This document shows, piece by piece, positions 45,968 to 56,262 of a DNA stretch of 64,000 bases. A program made the translations under genes and the position numbers. The notes under the pieces are model-generated. The model made no database searches, was not told the DNA's origin, and saw nothing but the letters and a program-made list of their open reading frames with translations. Source of the stretch: Metopolophium dirhodum (Eukaryota > Arthropoda > Insecta > Hemiptera > Aphididae); assembly GCF_019925205.1 (NCBI RefSeq), contig NC_083560.1:126515062-126579061 (forward strand), written 5' to 3'. Each line of letters begins with the position of its first letter. The first letter of the stretch is position 1.

Positions 45968-48110
45968 CACACCACACATTATAACTCCCGGTGTATATTT
46001 TATTAAAATCAAATGAATAATTGAATATTTTTCACCACCCGCACTAGTGTTTTTTTTTCCATTGTGGTCCGATAAAACAATTGCTATAAAGTCTCGGTTC
46101 TGCAGTATAGGTACCTATGTATTATGTAAATCATACCATAGCAGCGTACCTATAATATACATTTATAACCCATAAGTCCTTGCCCTCTTATTCGGTGGAT
46201 AAAATAAAATGGTTCGAAAACATAAACATTGCATCTACGACCACTGCGCCCGAGCATATAATACAATATGTATATACACGGAAATAAAACCAAGTGGATC
46301 GATTCCTAATGCAGATAACCTGCACAACTCAAGGTGTGGTTGAGGTTGATTATATAATATTATGACATATTTAAATGCGATAACAGTCTAAAATGTAAAA
46401 TGTCCAAATGTTCCTGCAGATTCGTTTTATATGCATAATAATAATATTATGTCGCCAGGATGATATCGCATCTTTTCATCGACAATATTATTCGCAGAGA
46501 TAAACATTTAACAGGTATGATATCATAATTCATTAATGCGACGAGATCCGTCAACCCTCTGTCAACAAAAAATTTTGTAAAATATTTTGTAATTCTGAAA
46601 CAAAATTATCATATTTTATATTTTAATTATATCCGAAGCGGGACTCCTAGAATTTGTCTTCCAATCATTTGAATCAGTTTACCGTGACAAATCAACGGCT
46701 TAATGCATTCTATTACGACGAGGGACTAATAATTATATTATATACTAATTTATTGGGTTAGTATTTTAATAAAAACGAATGCGTGGTTTAACAGCGGAGA
46801 TCCGTTTATTTATGAGGAGTTTGGAATATAGGCAATTTTTTTGTTGACATTTAAAATAATTTTATATAGGATTTATATTGGATTAAAATTTTAATCGACA
46901 TTAGTAGTATAGTGATGCGAGTGGGTAGTCATTTGGGAGAGAAATAGCAATAATATATATTGCTAGACTAGACCAAATATTCTCAAATTATTTTGTTTAC
47001 AGAGCACTTCAGTTGATAAAAAAATCACAAATCCTTCAAATCAGACATATTTAACATAAAAAAAATATGATAAATCAAGATGATTGATCATTATGCTATA
47101 CGCAACTTGTTCGATTTAATTTGAATGACGTGTCAACAGAGCCCTTAGATCACTCTGGTGGTGAATTGGCCTAAACTAACCTAAACCTAGGGCCCTAATG
47201 ATTATGATTTATAACGTATAGGCACCTACATATAAATTAAGTATTGGCATATGTGCTACTTTAAACGTACTAGATTTTTATATTATTTTTATATTTTCGA
47301 TACTTTATATTATTTATACGACTCTATATAGTATGCTGAATTAATTTCCAATTACTCGGAATTTTGTATACTAAAATAAAAGTAAAACTCAAGTAAAGAC
47401 CTGCGTAGTTAGGATTAGTTACCATGTACTATATTATCATAGTATATATAAATAACAACTATAATATTATTTATAAGTTATAACTTTTCATAATTAAAAA
47501 ATATTACAAAGTTTCAGAAAAAAAAATTGCCGAGAAACTAAACAAAGATAAATTTGGTTTCAAACAACGTGGCTTTACATTATTAGGGGAGTCGTGAAAT
47601 ATTTATTTTATTTAAACTATTTTCTTTAAGTATTTTTTTTTTTAAATAAAACCATAATTATTTTCGACTTAAATTAAGTATATAAATAAGAAAAAATAAT
47701 TAATGATTTTGATTAAACCTTGACAGTTTTTACATTAAATTTAGGGGACCTTATGACAAAAAAGTATGAGAATCACTGTTCTAAATAATCGTGGTAGGTA
47801 TATGTACTTTTAGCGGACGGGCAGGTAGTGCCACGTCATATTTTTATACGAGAGCTTCTACCTAAATTTAAAATTTTTTTTCAAATTTATTATGATAATA
47901 TATATTAATACTGTTTTTTTTTTTTGTGATATGAATTGGTTTGTTGCAATCACCGGTTGATAATTTCATTAAAAATTGTTTTTACTTGTGTATATTATGT
48001 AAACTGCATGCTGTTAGGCGGGTGGTCGTGGGCCGTCACCTTTGACCGATATAACGACGACAAAAATAATTATTATTTCCGTCGACTGTCTCGATGTCAT
48101 CAAGAGTCAT
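45968..48110. other. Non-coding DNA; one hAT-like terminus
   Basis: At 47747-47778, GGGGACCTTATGACAAAAAA then GTATGAGAATCACTG reads inverted as CAGTGATTCTCATAC, a common hAT-type end, but no partner was found. The GC-richer stretch 48009-48110 begins the complex region that follows. Confidence 0.4.
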
Positions 48111-48235
48111 CAGTGGCACGAATAGGAAAAATGTTTAGGGGAGCTCAATCCCCAAATTTTTTTTTTAAATTATAATATATATTATTATATTATTATTTTT
48201 TGAGGGGGCTAAGCCCCCCTCTATTTGCTCCACTG
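48111..48235. mobile_element. Small hAT-like MITE, 125 bp
   Basis: Ends CAGTGGCACGAATAGGAA and (inverted) CAGTGGAGCAAATAGAGG, with GGGGAGC/GGGGGGCTAAGCCCCCC just inside. The interior is AT-only. Flanking 8-mers AGAGTCAT and CTGAAACC do not match, so the target-site duplication is lost or the ends are recombined. Confidence 0.6.
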
Positions 48236-48387
48236 CTGAAACCATAGTGGTATAATTGTGTGTATTTGTGCGTATAAGGAGAAAAACCTCCCTCTCTGAA
48301 CGAAAACCTCAATCACGATTGCGCGCCTGCCTGGGGTAACCCTCCTACATAATGATCGTGTCGATTTTTTTCGGCGTTTTAACTTAC

Positions 48388-48520
48388 CGGCGGCGGTGTT
48401 GCTAAAAAAAACATACCAAAAAACATATTGCACGCACCGAATATGTTCAAGTTAGGATAATAATAATAATGTGTGGTGGCTGTTACAACCACGACCACCG
48501 CCGAGAGCGGCCGTTGTAAA
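48388..48520 (-). other. Candidate first exon of a minus-strand gene
   Basis: On the minus strand the sequence ATATG (48426-48424) opens 13 codons, MFFGMFFLATPPP, a hydrophobic signal-peptide-like start, and runs in phase 0 to CCGCCG with donor GTAAGTTA (last exon base 48388). The CpG-rich block 48436-48890 lies directly upstream, and TTATATTTTA near 48545 could be a TATA box. The T-rich run inside the ATG region could also act as a splice acceptor. No second exon was found; it would lie to the left. Confidence 0.25.
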
Positions 48521-48720
48521 TAATAGCAGTCGGGTGCAATAAAATATAACACAAGACCGTCGTCGTCGTGGACTCTAACAGGATCGTTGCGGCGAGGAGC
48601 GATAGTGATAATACGTGGCAGTTACAACTTACAGACGCGTTTCCGTATAATTCACGAGACAGAAACCACTTAAACCGGAACGGCACCGAATCGCAAACCG
48701 CCGGGGCACACAGCGGCGTA

Positions 48721-48790
<70 letters not shown>

Positions 48791-48890
48791 GAGCACGTTA
48801 TCCGTGGGGTGAGGCGTATAATTCGGCAGTATAAGATGTTGGTAAATTAAAACGGATTTCACGGGCCTGCGTATGTACATAGCAGTATTA
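48436..48890. other. CpG-rich block with CA repeat
   Basis: Many CpGs (CGCCGAGAGCGGCCG, CGTCGTCGTCG, ACCGGAACGGCACCG) in AT-rich DNA, interrupted by the (CA)n run. A plausible promoter region for the minus-strand exon-like segment at 48388; this is inference from composition. Confidence 0.4.
48724..48787. repeat. AC dinucleotide microsatellite, 32 units
   Basis: 64 bases of perfect AC. The Cys-Val and Thr-His frames reading through it are artefacts. Confidence 0.95.
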
Positions 48891-49210
48891 TACAATATAA
48901 ACGGCCAAAAAACGTAAACCGTAATTACATGTACCGTGTGATATATTAATATATGATGTTATACCTATACACACGCCCACACACACACACACACACCCAC
49001 ACACACACACACGCACACACACCGTAGTGATGTCTTACGCGTTTATTTACAGTTTATGTTTTTACGCCTCGGTCGTGCAGTTTATTTTATGGGGCACGAA
49101 CCAAGAATATTATATTAAAGTACATCAACACGTACCGTTTTTGTATCGTTACGATACATCGTAGGTACCTACATCGTATATAATTGTACGATGGTTAATC
49201 GATTTATTTT
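48846..49210 (+). repeat. Segmental duplication, copy 1
   Basis: Shares with 50697-51275, in order: AAATTAAAACRGATTTCRCG, ATACAATATAAACGRCC, AAAAAACGTAAACCGTAAT, TATTAATATATGATGTTAT.CCT, an impure CA tract (48967-49021 here), and GATACATCGT...TTGTACGA followed by AATCGAT. It ends where the foldback region begins. Confidence 0.7.
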
Positions 49211-49255
49211 TCAAATAGAATTAAAAAATGGTAAAAAGTAAGTAACTGTGTACAG

Positions 49256-49961
49256 ACATGTGTTTGGCCAGTCACCCCCCCCCCCCCCCCCCAACGGAAA
49301 ATACATAAACAAAGTGCGCAGATATTTAGCTCGCACGAATTCGCAAGCCTACTTTTGATATTCGCACGACCCTCCTTCCTCCCCAAAAAAACAAATTTTA
49401 TGGGGGGTCGCAACAAGTCTCACCAGCCCACCTCATGATAAAAATTGACATTTTTGCAATTTTATTTTGCCGATATTTAGCACGCCAAATAGAATTTTTA
49501 ATCGACTACGCTGTTTTGTCAGATTAGGATTTTTTTATTCAATCAAGATTTTTTTGTTTTTATTGGGTATATTTTTTAATGAATTATATATTTTTTATTT
49601 GATCAAGCTTTATTGTCCGATTAAGATTTAAATATTTTAATAATTTGAAAACAAATGGGTATAAGTATCCAGCAAAGTTTAGGATATAGTTTAAACATTA
49701 TACAAATTAAATATTTATTTCTTTAATTATAACTAAATATCTGCAAAAAAAAAAATTGTAAAAATGTTAGTTTTTACAATGAGGGGCTGGTGAGATGTGT
49801 TGCTGGCCGCCCATAAATTTCGTTTTTTTTGGGGGGAAGGGGGATTATGCGAATTTAAAAAGTAGGCTTGCGATTTCGTGTGAATTGCATGCTAAATATC
49901 TGCGCAATTCGTTTATGGATTTTACATTTGGGGGGGGGGGGGGGGGCTGGCCAAACCATGG
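49256..49961. mobile_element. Foldback element with ~230-bp arms
   Basis: The left arm (49256-49488) is the inverse of the right arm (49730-49961) over essentially its full length, separated by about 240 bases. Matching landmarks: GGCCAAACMCATG at the outer tips, a homopolymer (C18 at 49275-49292, G17 at 49930-49946), CTAAATATCTGCGCA, AAGTAGGCTTGCGA, a G-rich GGGGRRGGRGGG, GGGCTGGTGAGA, and a second CTAAATATCKGC at the inner tips. No coding capacity: the 70- and 69-codon frames read from the two arms resemble each other only because the DNA arms do. No target-site duplication was recognised. The arms would pair into a long hairpin in single-stranded DNA or RNA. Confidence 0.8.
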
Positions 49962-50117
49962 TTTTAATATTGTCAATATTGTAATATTGATTAATTTATA
50001 TTGAAATATTTTTCTTATTTTTAATTTATTTACATGTCAAATTTACAATTTAGTATTATTAATAACAGTAACAGTATATAACATATCGTGTTACAAAGAG
50101 TTAAATTTAATAGTAAA
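49962..50117. other. AT-rich spacer
   Basis: Nothing supportable. Confidence 0.5.
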
Positions 50118-50255
50118 GCCACGGTCACACTATGATAGAAAAACACATGCATGATAGTTTATGGTAGAGAGGGTGATAGTAACTATCTTAGAGTTCGTGC
50201 GGTGACAGTGCGCTGTCGCAAAAGCAACTATCACGTTTTACTATCATCGTGTGGC
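50118..50255. mobile_element. Small palindromic MITE, 138 bp
   Basis: Left end GCCACGGTCACACTATGATAG and inverted right end GCCACACGATGATAG; inside, ATGATAGTTTATGG and AACTATCAC again mirror each other. No clear target-site duplication (AGTAAA / TCAATA). Confidence 0.55.
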
Positions 50256-50696
50256 TCAATAACTACTATATTATATTATGTTACTTTTCACAAGTTATAT
50301 TATGTTTTTGTTTAATAAAACCGTGTAATACTAATAAGACATGTGGGTGGTATTCTCAATTACTATTATGATTATTGCTTACATGAGCTGTGTGCTTATG
50401 ACTCAATATAATCAAAATATGTGTACATTATTTTGTAGCTAATAAATGTCATGTTGAGCGATCCTTTTTTAGGCCTCTAATATTAAATTTTGAAGAGAAA
50501 AATGAAAATACCGAATATTCTCGCAAAAGATTATTGTCGTATAAATTATAATTTAAAAACACTGGCTGCAACAGATGTTAGATTAAGATGAGAGTTAATA
50601 TAATTTTTTGAAGTATTTTCTAAAAAAAAATATTATCAACATATAAATTACATTGACGGAAAAAATAGAAAATTAAAAATAGTAACTTTAAATGAA
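50256..50696. other. AT-rich non-coding DNA, no feature seen
   Basis: Nothing supportable. Confidence 0.5.
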
Positions 50697-50863
50697 TGAA
50701 AAAATTAAAACAGATTTCGCGAGCCCGCTGTTATTATTATAATTTATTAATTATAACCTATAAAAATACAATATAAACGACCAAAAACGACCAAAAAACG
50801 TAAACCGTAATGACGTCCTACCTATTAAATAGGGTTAGATACATTCATACGTATATTCACAAC

Positions 50864-51115
50864 AATAATCGGACATCACTACAACAGGAAGTAGGTACGA
50901 AAACTTACTAATCTTCCGCTTATTATTGGTATAAATTCCAATAAGCCCAGATTAAGATAATTTTGGGCCAGAGGCCAAATAGTAATAATATCCATTATCC
51001 ATAATGTACAATCCACTAGTGTTCGAAATTCGTTGTGAGTCTGGGGTCATGCCCCCCCCCCTTAATCCGGGCTTGCTAAAACCACAAAAAATACTGTGTG
51101 CTCCAACCACTGCCT
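50864..51115 (-). mobile_element. Fragment related to the 15.6 kb MITE
   Basis: AATAATCGGACATC, AGTAGGTAC, CTAATCTTCCGCTTATT, then ACAAAAAATACTGTGTGCTCC match the left arm of the MITE at 15640-16168, inverted. The end reads GTGCTCCAACCACTGCCTTGAA instead of TGCTCCAACAGCCTTAA, so the TTAA is not preserved. Only one arm is present, and it is interrupted by the smaller element at 50943-51074. Confidence 0.65.
50943..51074. mobile_element. Nested small TIR element, 132 bp
   Basis: AAGCCCAGATTAAG (50943-50956) and its inverse CTTAATCCGGGCTT (51061-51074) bound the insert, with a C10 run just inside the right end. It interrupts the MITE fragment between GGTATAAATTCC and GCTAAAACCAC, where the uninterrupted 15.6 kb copy has a GGTCTAATACTAC-type sequence, giving a possible but imperfect duplicated site. 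Confidence 0.55.
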
Positions 51116-51275
51116 TGAATGATAATATTATGATTTATTAATATGATGTTATGCCTGTACAGTACACACACACACACACCCACACAAGAAGAGCAAGAAG
51201 AATATAAACTTTCATCAATAAATCCCGTTCTCATGATACATCGTATATATTGTACGAAAATCGATATTTTTCGGC

Positions 51276-52032
51276 TCCCGGTCCGTTTCCCGAATTACCT
51301 CGCGGCTTACAATTAAATTAAAGCGCATTAATAGGTACTCGAGTAAATCAAGTATTCGTCCCAGTAATTTATGCGCTCAAAGGTACCTACCAACTATATA
51401 GCAGCAACTATACTGGGAAACGCCGCGAGATTTATATTATATTGTAATAATAATTTGGAGTGGAGTAAAAAAATCACATGAACATAATATTACTTCGTGT
51501 AACGAATATTCTAAAAACAGTTTTTAATTTTCATAAACACAGTGAAAAAAAAAATTTAAAAAAACAAAGGGATTCAATACGGGGAACTGTAGTGTAAAAA
51601 TAATTGTTTCTAGCCGAGCGATTGAACTTTTGAACTTTTACGTCTCCCGTCTTCTATACTACAGAAAACGTGTAGGCACCACCGCCAGACAAACTTTGTC
51701 GTTCCTCAAGCGTCCATTTTTCGCATTTGTTATAAAAGACAAAAATTGCTAGGAATAAAACTAAAACGATTCTTCAACCCTCGACTCGGCGTGACTACGA
51801 AACAAAAATCAAACCACCCACATAATGTTTCTTTTTCGCTAAAATCGCACGAATTGATCACACGATTTTTTTGTTTTTCCTCGAGAGATTTCCACTATCC
51901 CAACTCAGGTGGTCTTAATGTTTTTTTATTGAGGTTTTGAGTGAAAATAATTTATTAGTATCAAGTTGAAGGCCGGCTGTGTTACCTGTACTCAAGCTAA
52001 ACCTTCATTAATAATATACTGATCATTTCTAA
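51276..52032. other. Non-coding DNA, no gene seen
   Basis: GC-richer patches at 51270-51300 and 51600-51730, and TATAAAAG at 51731-51738, could be promoter-like but lack a following donor. The 64-codon open stretch at 51746-51940 is unrecognised and begins with TTG. Confidence 0.4.
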
Positions 52033-52040
52033 ACTATAGG

Positions 52041-52719
52041 TAGGGTCGTTCTAAGGCCGGGGCGAGTGGGGCAAACGCCCCGGGCCACGTGCCTTGGACT
52101 CGTCATTTGGGCCCCACGCTCACGCACTTGAAAAATCATAAGTTATCTTTAAATGCAACGATTTACATTTTATATGACAACAATATTGTTTGAATTTTTA
52201 TTGGACAATATTATATTATTAATTAAATAAGATCAAGTTCGAAATACTTTTACAATAATTGTACGGTATACACTAGTACACTATGCCGCTATGGTAATAC
52301 AAGTGAATAATCTTCTATATTATAGTGTTTTAAATATTTTTAGTGAAATAAAAAGTCATTTCCATGTATATGATATCTCAGTATTTAACAATCAGATTTT
52401 TCTGTTTGTTGCACCAAACGATGCAGTTTTGTTTTTTAATGTGCAATTAAAAACTTATTTTTACCAAAATATGGAGATATCTTGTTGTCGCACTGAGGTT
52501 TTCAAATTATATATTATTTTTATCAAGTCGTAAAACGGTTAGATGAGGTGTACTGGTAAAGGTAATAGGTAAAAATACTTTACGTAAGTTTGTTTTCATT
52601 TTTTTTTTTTTTTTGGTAGAGGTTACGGGAATATAATATTGTCTCTGTGCGGAAAGCATCACATTTGTTTATAGTCCCCGCTAAAAGATTTCTGTCCTGG
52701 GCCCCGAAAATTTGCCCTG
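52041..52719. mobile_element. hAT-like non-autonomous element, 679 bp, perfect TSD
   Basis: Flanked by the identical 8-mer ACTATAGG at 52033-52040 and 52720-52727, the hAT target-site length. Ends TAGGG and (inverted) CAGGG give only short TIRs; next to them lie GGGGCAAACGCCCCGGGCC on the left and GGGCCCCG on the right. The interior is AT-rich. The 80-codon frame at 52291-52533 shows no transposase motif. Confidence 0.75.
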
Positions 52720-52727
52720 ACTATAGG

Positions 52728-54714
52728 ACACATACCTATAACCTATATGTCAACATAAATATCTTTAAATCTGCAAGACTGAAACATCAAGTGTCTGGAA
52801 CCTAATATTTTGTGCAATACAACATTAATTATAAGTAAAGGACTCGACAATAGGCGTACCTATCGCGTGTATCTATGTACTTCGTGACTACTTTAAAACA
52901 GTACCAAATATAATTGAAGTTTGTAAATTTTCAACTTTGTTCTGTCTGACGAACTTTAGCGATACTTAATTACCAGATTACCTACATAAAAATATTTAAC
53001 AAGCGCTGATATTTGCAAATATGAAGATCATAGCTCATGACAGATTGGAAAAAAAAATTATTTATATTTAGAACAAGTTAAGTATTTATGTTATTTTATT
53101 TGCTAATTTTTTTTTAAAGTGGGTTTTTTCGAACTGCAATCGTTGATCCGTCGTTTGTTTCGAACTCCAATATATTGAGATTATGCTCTATGAAAGCTTT
53201 TGAGTTAGTCAACTTTTCCAAAAACTGTTTTCCACAAATATACTAACCCTCATACCATAATATTATATTAAACTGGCGACATCGCTTCGAGTTTTCTAAA
53301 ACAGTAGCGTTCTATGAATTATAAATGAAATTTTAAAAGTGTTATTTATTGGACGATTAAAAAAACATTATTTTCATAATAATATGATTTTTATTCGGCT
53401 TTTAGTAGGTAGGTACGTAAAGACGTTTTTACAACACTTATTAGTTTTAATAACGGCATCGTGCTGCAAAAAGTTATTAAAACAGTATTTTTCTCATTAT
53501 TTTGCACCGTTGTCATTCTAAATCTTGATAATATTTTTTAGCAAGATTGTTTAAAGGTTATTGTAAATTATTTACAGTTTTATTTATTAAAATACATTAT
53601 TAAAAAACCTTTATTATAATATAGAGTACCAGAAACAATATAGAAGAATAACATTCCCGTGTAATTCAACTTGATACGAATATTGGCCTTTAACACGCAT
53701 TTTGAATTAATTAATTATTTTAGACTTTGGTATACATAATAAGAAATAATTATAAACACCTATAAGAATCATGTTACACAAAAAAGTTTATTCTACCAAC
53801 TGTTCAATTAGGTTAAAAAAAAATAAGAAACAGGCGTGTATTTCATCGGATTTTCATTTATCGTAAGTAATTGTTAAAATAAATGAAACGAAATACAACG
53901 AGTAAAAAAATACAAATCATACAAAATCAATTAATTTGACAATTTAGTTACACGTTAGCTGATAGTTGAATTAGTGCATGCAATAAGGCGAAATTCTGTT
54001 TAAACTTAATTGTTAGTGAATTTGGATATATTTTTTTTAATCAATTTTACCTAACAAAGTTATTATTTTTTTCCAAAATTAAAACAATGATTTACTTTTA
54101 ACTTTTTGTTTATTTTATCTCAACTTAATTTGATTAATTGATATCATTCGAACCCCGTCGAATTGTTGATCACATCACCGTAGCTATATAAATTTGTGGT
54201 TTCAACCGTACCTAATAAATATTATGTTGTGCCATTTGTACAGTGCAATTTCCAAATGTCTATTTTGTACCTGTGTATAGCTACGTGTTTTGAAAAACAT
54301 TGAGCTCTGAATCGTAAATTCAAATAAATAGTTGATGAGAAGAAAATACACCACGCTAGAATGCTACAAACACAAGAAAAAGAAAAGCGAAATGTGTAGT
54401 AAAAATATTGATTTAGTAGGTAGGTGGGCAACAATTTAAAATTGTATTTTACTAAAATATACGTACGAAATTCGTTGCACGCATGAAAAGCCCCTTCAAT
54501 ACAAGAACTACAATATATTGTTGTTGAATGTAGGTTAGGTTAGGTATACCTGCATCGTATAATATAATATTATATTATACATTTCAATTATTGTAATAAT
54601 TTGTAACTATAATATACATAATATATTTTAATACTAACAATCTAACATTTATTTCTCTGTCTCATAGTTAGTTGTTAATATTATATCAAGTCTTGAATCA
54701 GGGAATTGCCTTTT
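52728..54714. other. AT-rich non-coding DNA, no gene seen
   Basis: Two TTAGG units near 54533 are the only feature. The 60-70 codon open stretches are unrecognised. Confidence 0.5.
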
Positions 54715-54992
54715 ATCACTGGGGTGGTTAAACTGCGGCTCAGAAGTCTTATGGTAAGACGCAAAATATTTTTATTAATATAATAAGAAAAAAAATCATT
54801 CCATATTATAAAATCTAATATGAAATTATTATACGTTATTATTTTTTTTCAAATTTTACAAATTTTATTGCATTGATATCTTATCTTATTTACGATAATA
54901 TTGAAAAAATTTTTTTTCTCAACGCTTTTCTTTTACAACTTTTTTATTAAACTATGCGAGGTTGTGACTCCCTTATCTCTAGCCAAAACACT
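54715..54992. mobile_element. Possible hAT-like remnant
   Basis: GTGGTTAAACTGCGGCTC (54724-54741) is a classic hAT-MITE left-end string. GTGACTCCCTTATCTCTAGC then CAAAACACTG (54964-54993) could be the other end, but the TIR match is poor and flanking 8-mers differ. Confidence 0.35.
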
Positions 54993-55112
54993 GGTATAGC
55001 GTATTATTATTTTTTTTCAATTTATTCTTCAAGATCAAAATGTTTTACTCAAAATATGCGACCTACCATCAACCCACCGAAGTCATATTTAGTTATTTAC
55101 ATGTTTAAACTG

Positions 55113-55912
55113 CAGGGCTTGAAACCGGTTACCGGGTTTTACCGAAAACCGGTAATTTCCCGGAATTTTGGGGAACCTATAATCGGTTACCGTTGCTATA
55201 AACCTATTGGTACTCCCGGTTATCGGTTACCGGTTACCGTGACAATTTTTCAGCTAACATAAAACGTTATAATAACGTAATATGTTGTAACCGGTTAAGA
55301 ACCGATTACCGGTATTTATAAATACTGACTACCGTTACGTATGAACTATAATAATATTATGTTTAATTTATTTTAGCAACATAAATGATTACACGCTCGT
55401 AGCTACTAATGATATAAAATAATTAATAACTTCTTAAAACTATTCTTAAATCATACTATTATATTTTCGTTTTTTCCCTAGTCTCAATTCTTGTAATAAT
55501 AATTCAAATAATTGGTATTCTATTTCCTACCTACCTATAACATAAAATATCGTTAGTTGGTAATGACTAATGACGGTACTCGATAAGCGATAGTCCCGGT
55601 CTCCCTCATCGTATATTGTACTGGGAAATCTAAAAATAGCTTGATTCCTATAACAACACGAATATTGTATTAAGTATACGGATACAAAGGTGTAGTACAA
55701 ACCGTAGAAAACCGATATTCAATCGGTTACCGGTAACCGACATTTTTTGGAAGCGGTTATCACTTAACGGTAACCTGTAATTTTGAATCTAGTACCGGTA
55801 ATTGGTTACCGCTAACAACAGGACCGGTATAAAACCAGTAACCGGTATCCAAAAAATGTTCGGTTACCACTAATGCGGTAAACGATTAAATTAATAACGG
55901 TTTCAAGAACTA
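55113..55912. mobile_element. ACCGGTTA-rich TIR element, 800 bp
   Basis: Ends CAGGGCTTGAAACCGGTTA and (inverted) TAGTTCTTGAAACCGTTA. For about 200 bases inside each end the sequence is a degenerate run of ACCGGTTACCGGTA-type words in both orientations (55122-55320 and 55705-55880); the middle 370 bases are ordinary AT-rich DNA. It has the layout of a non-autonomous DNA transposon whose sub-terminal regions are filled with short palindromes. Flanking 8-mers do not match. The 102-codon frame at 54954-55262 crosses the left end and is not a gene. Confidence 0.65.
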
Positions 55913-55973
55913 AATCATTGGAAAACTTAACAGCGAGAGTAACTTATATTTTAGAGAATCTGTAGTATACAAC

Positions 55974-56258
55974 TTTTTTTTTTTTTTTGGGGGGGGGGGG
56001 GGCGGTTGAGGCTTCAACAACTGAGGTCATTAGTTTTTGGAACTGTGGAAGAGGGTACTGTAAGTTTTGAACACGTGTGTGTTTGTTTTGGCAGAATTTT
56101 TGAGTCGGCACCCGTAGGTATCTGCTATGTGGGGGATGGCGGCCTCTCTCAGCTCCAGATACCATGACTGCCCGAAGAAAAATGCCGCCCGTGGCCGAGT
56201 TCAAACCGGCGACGGCGCACGTTGCAACCGACGCCTTCGTCCACTCAGCCACTCTATA
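55974..56258 (-). mobile_element. tRNA-headed SINE, copy 2
   Basis: Same family as 4581-4872. On the minus strand: box A TGGCTGAGTGGACGAAGG, box B GGTTTGAACTC (diverged), the identical 22-base block at 56170-56191, and a tail ending in C14 (plus G, 55989-56002) and A15 (plus T, 55974-55988). TATACAAC (55966-55973) and TATATAAC (56255-56262) match 7 of 8 and probably are the target-site duplication. The 106-codon frame across it is a by-product, similar to the one in copy 1. Confidence 0.75.
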
Positions 56259-56262
56259 TAAC

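Larger units (their letters stand above)
50697..51275 (+). repeat. Segmental duplication, copy 2, interrupted
   Basis: Homologous to 48846-49210 (see there) but split by an insertion between about 50864 and 51115. After the insertion the homology resumes with GATTTATTAATATGATGTTAT, a short CA tract (51163-51185) and GATACATCGTATATATTG. Confidence 0.7.

Noticed and set aside
48483..48895. Cys-Val repeat protein
   Set aside because: A translation of the (CA)32 microsatellite.
49204..50004. Two similar 70-codon proteins on opposite strands
   Set aside because: Their similarity comes from the inverted DNA arms of the foldback element, including a homopolymer read as poly-Gly; not a gene pair.
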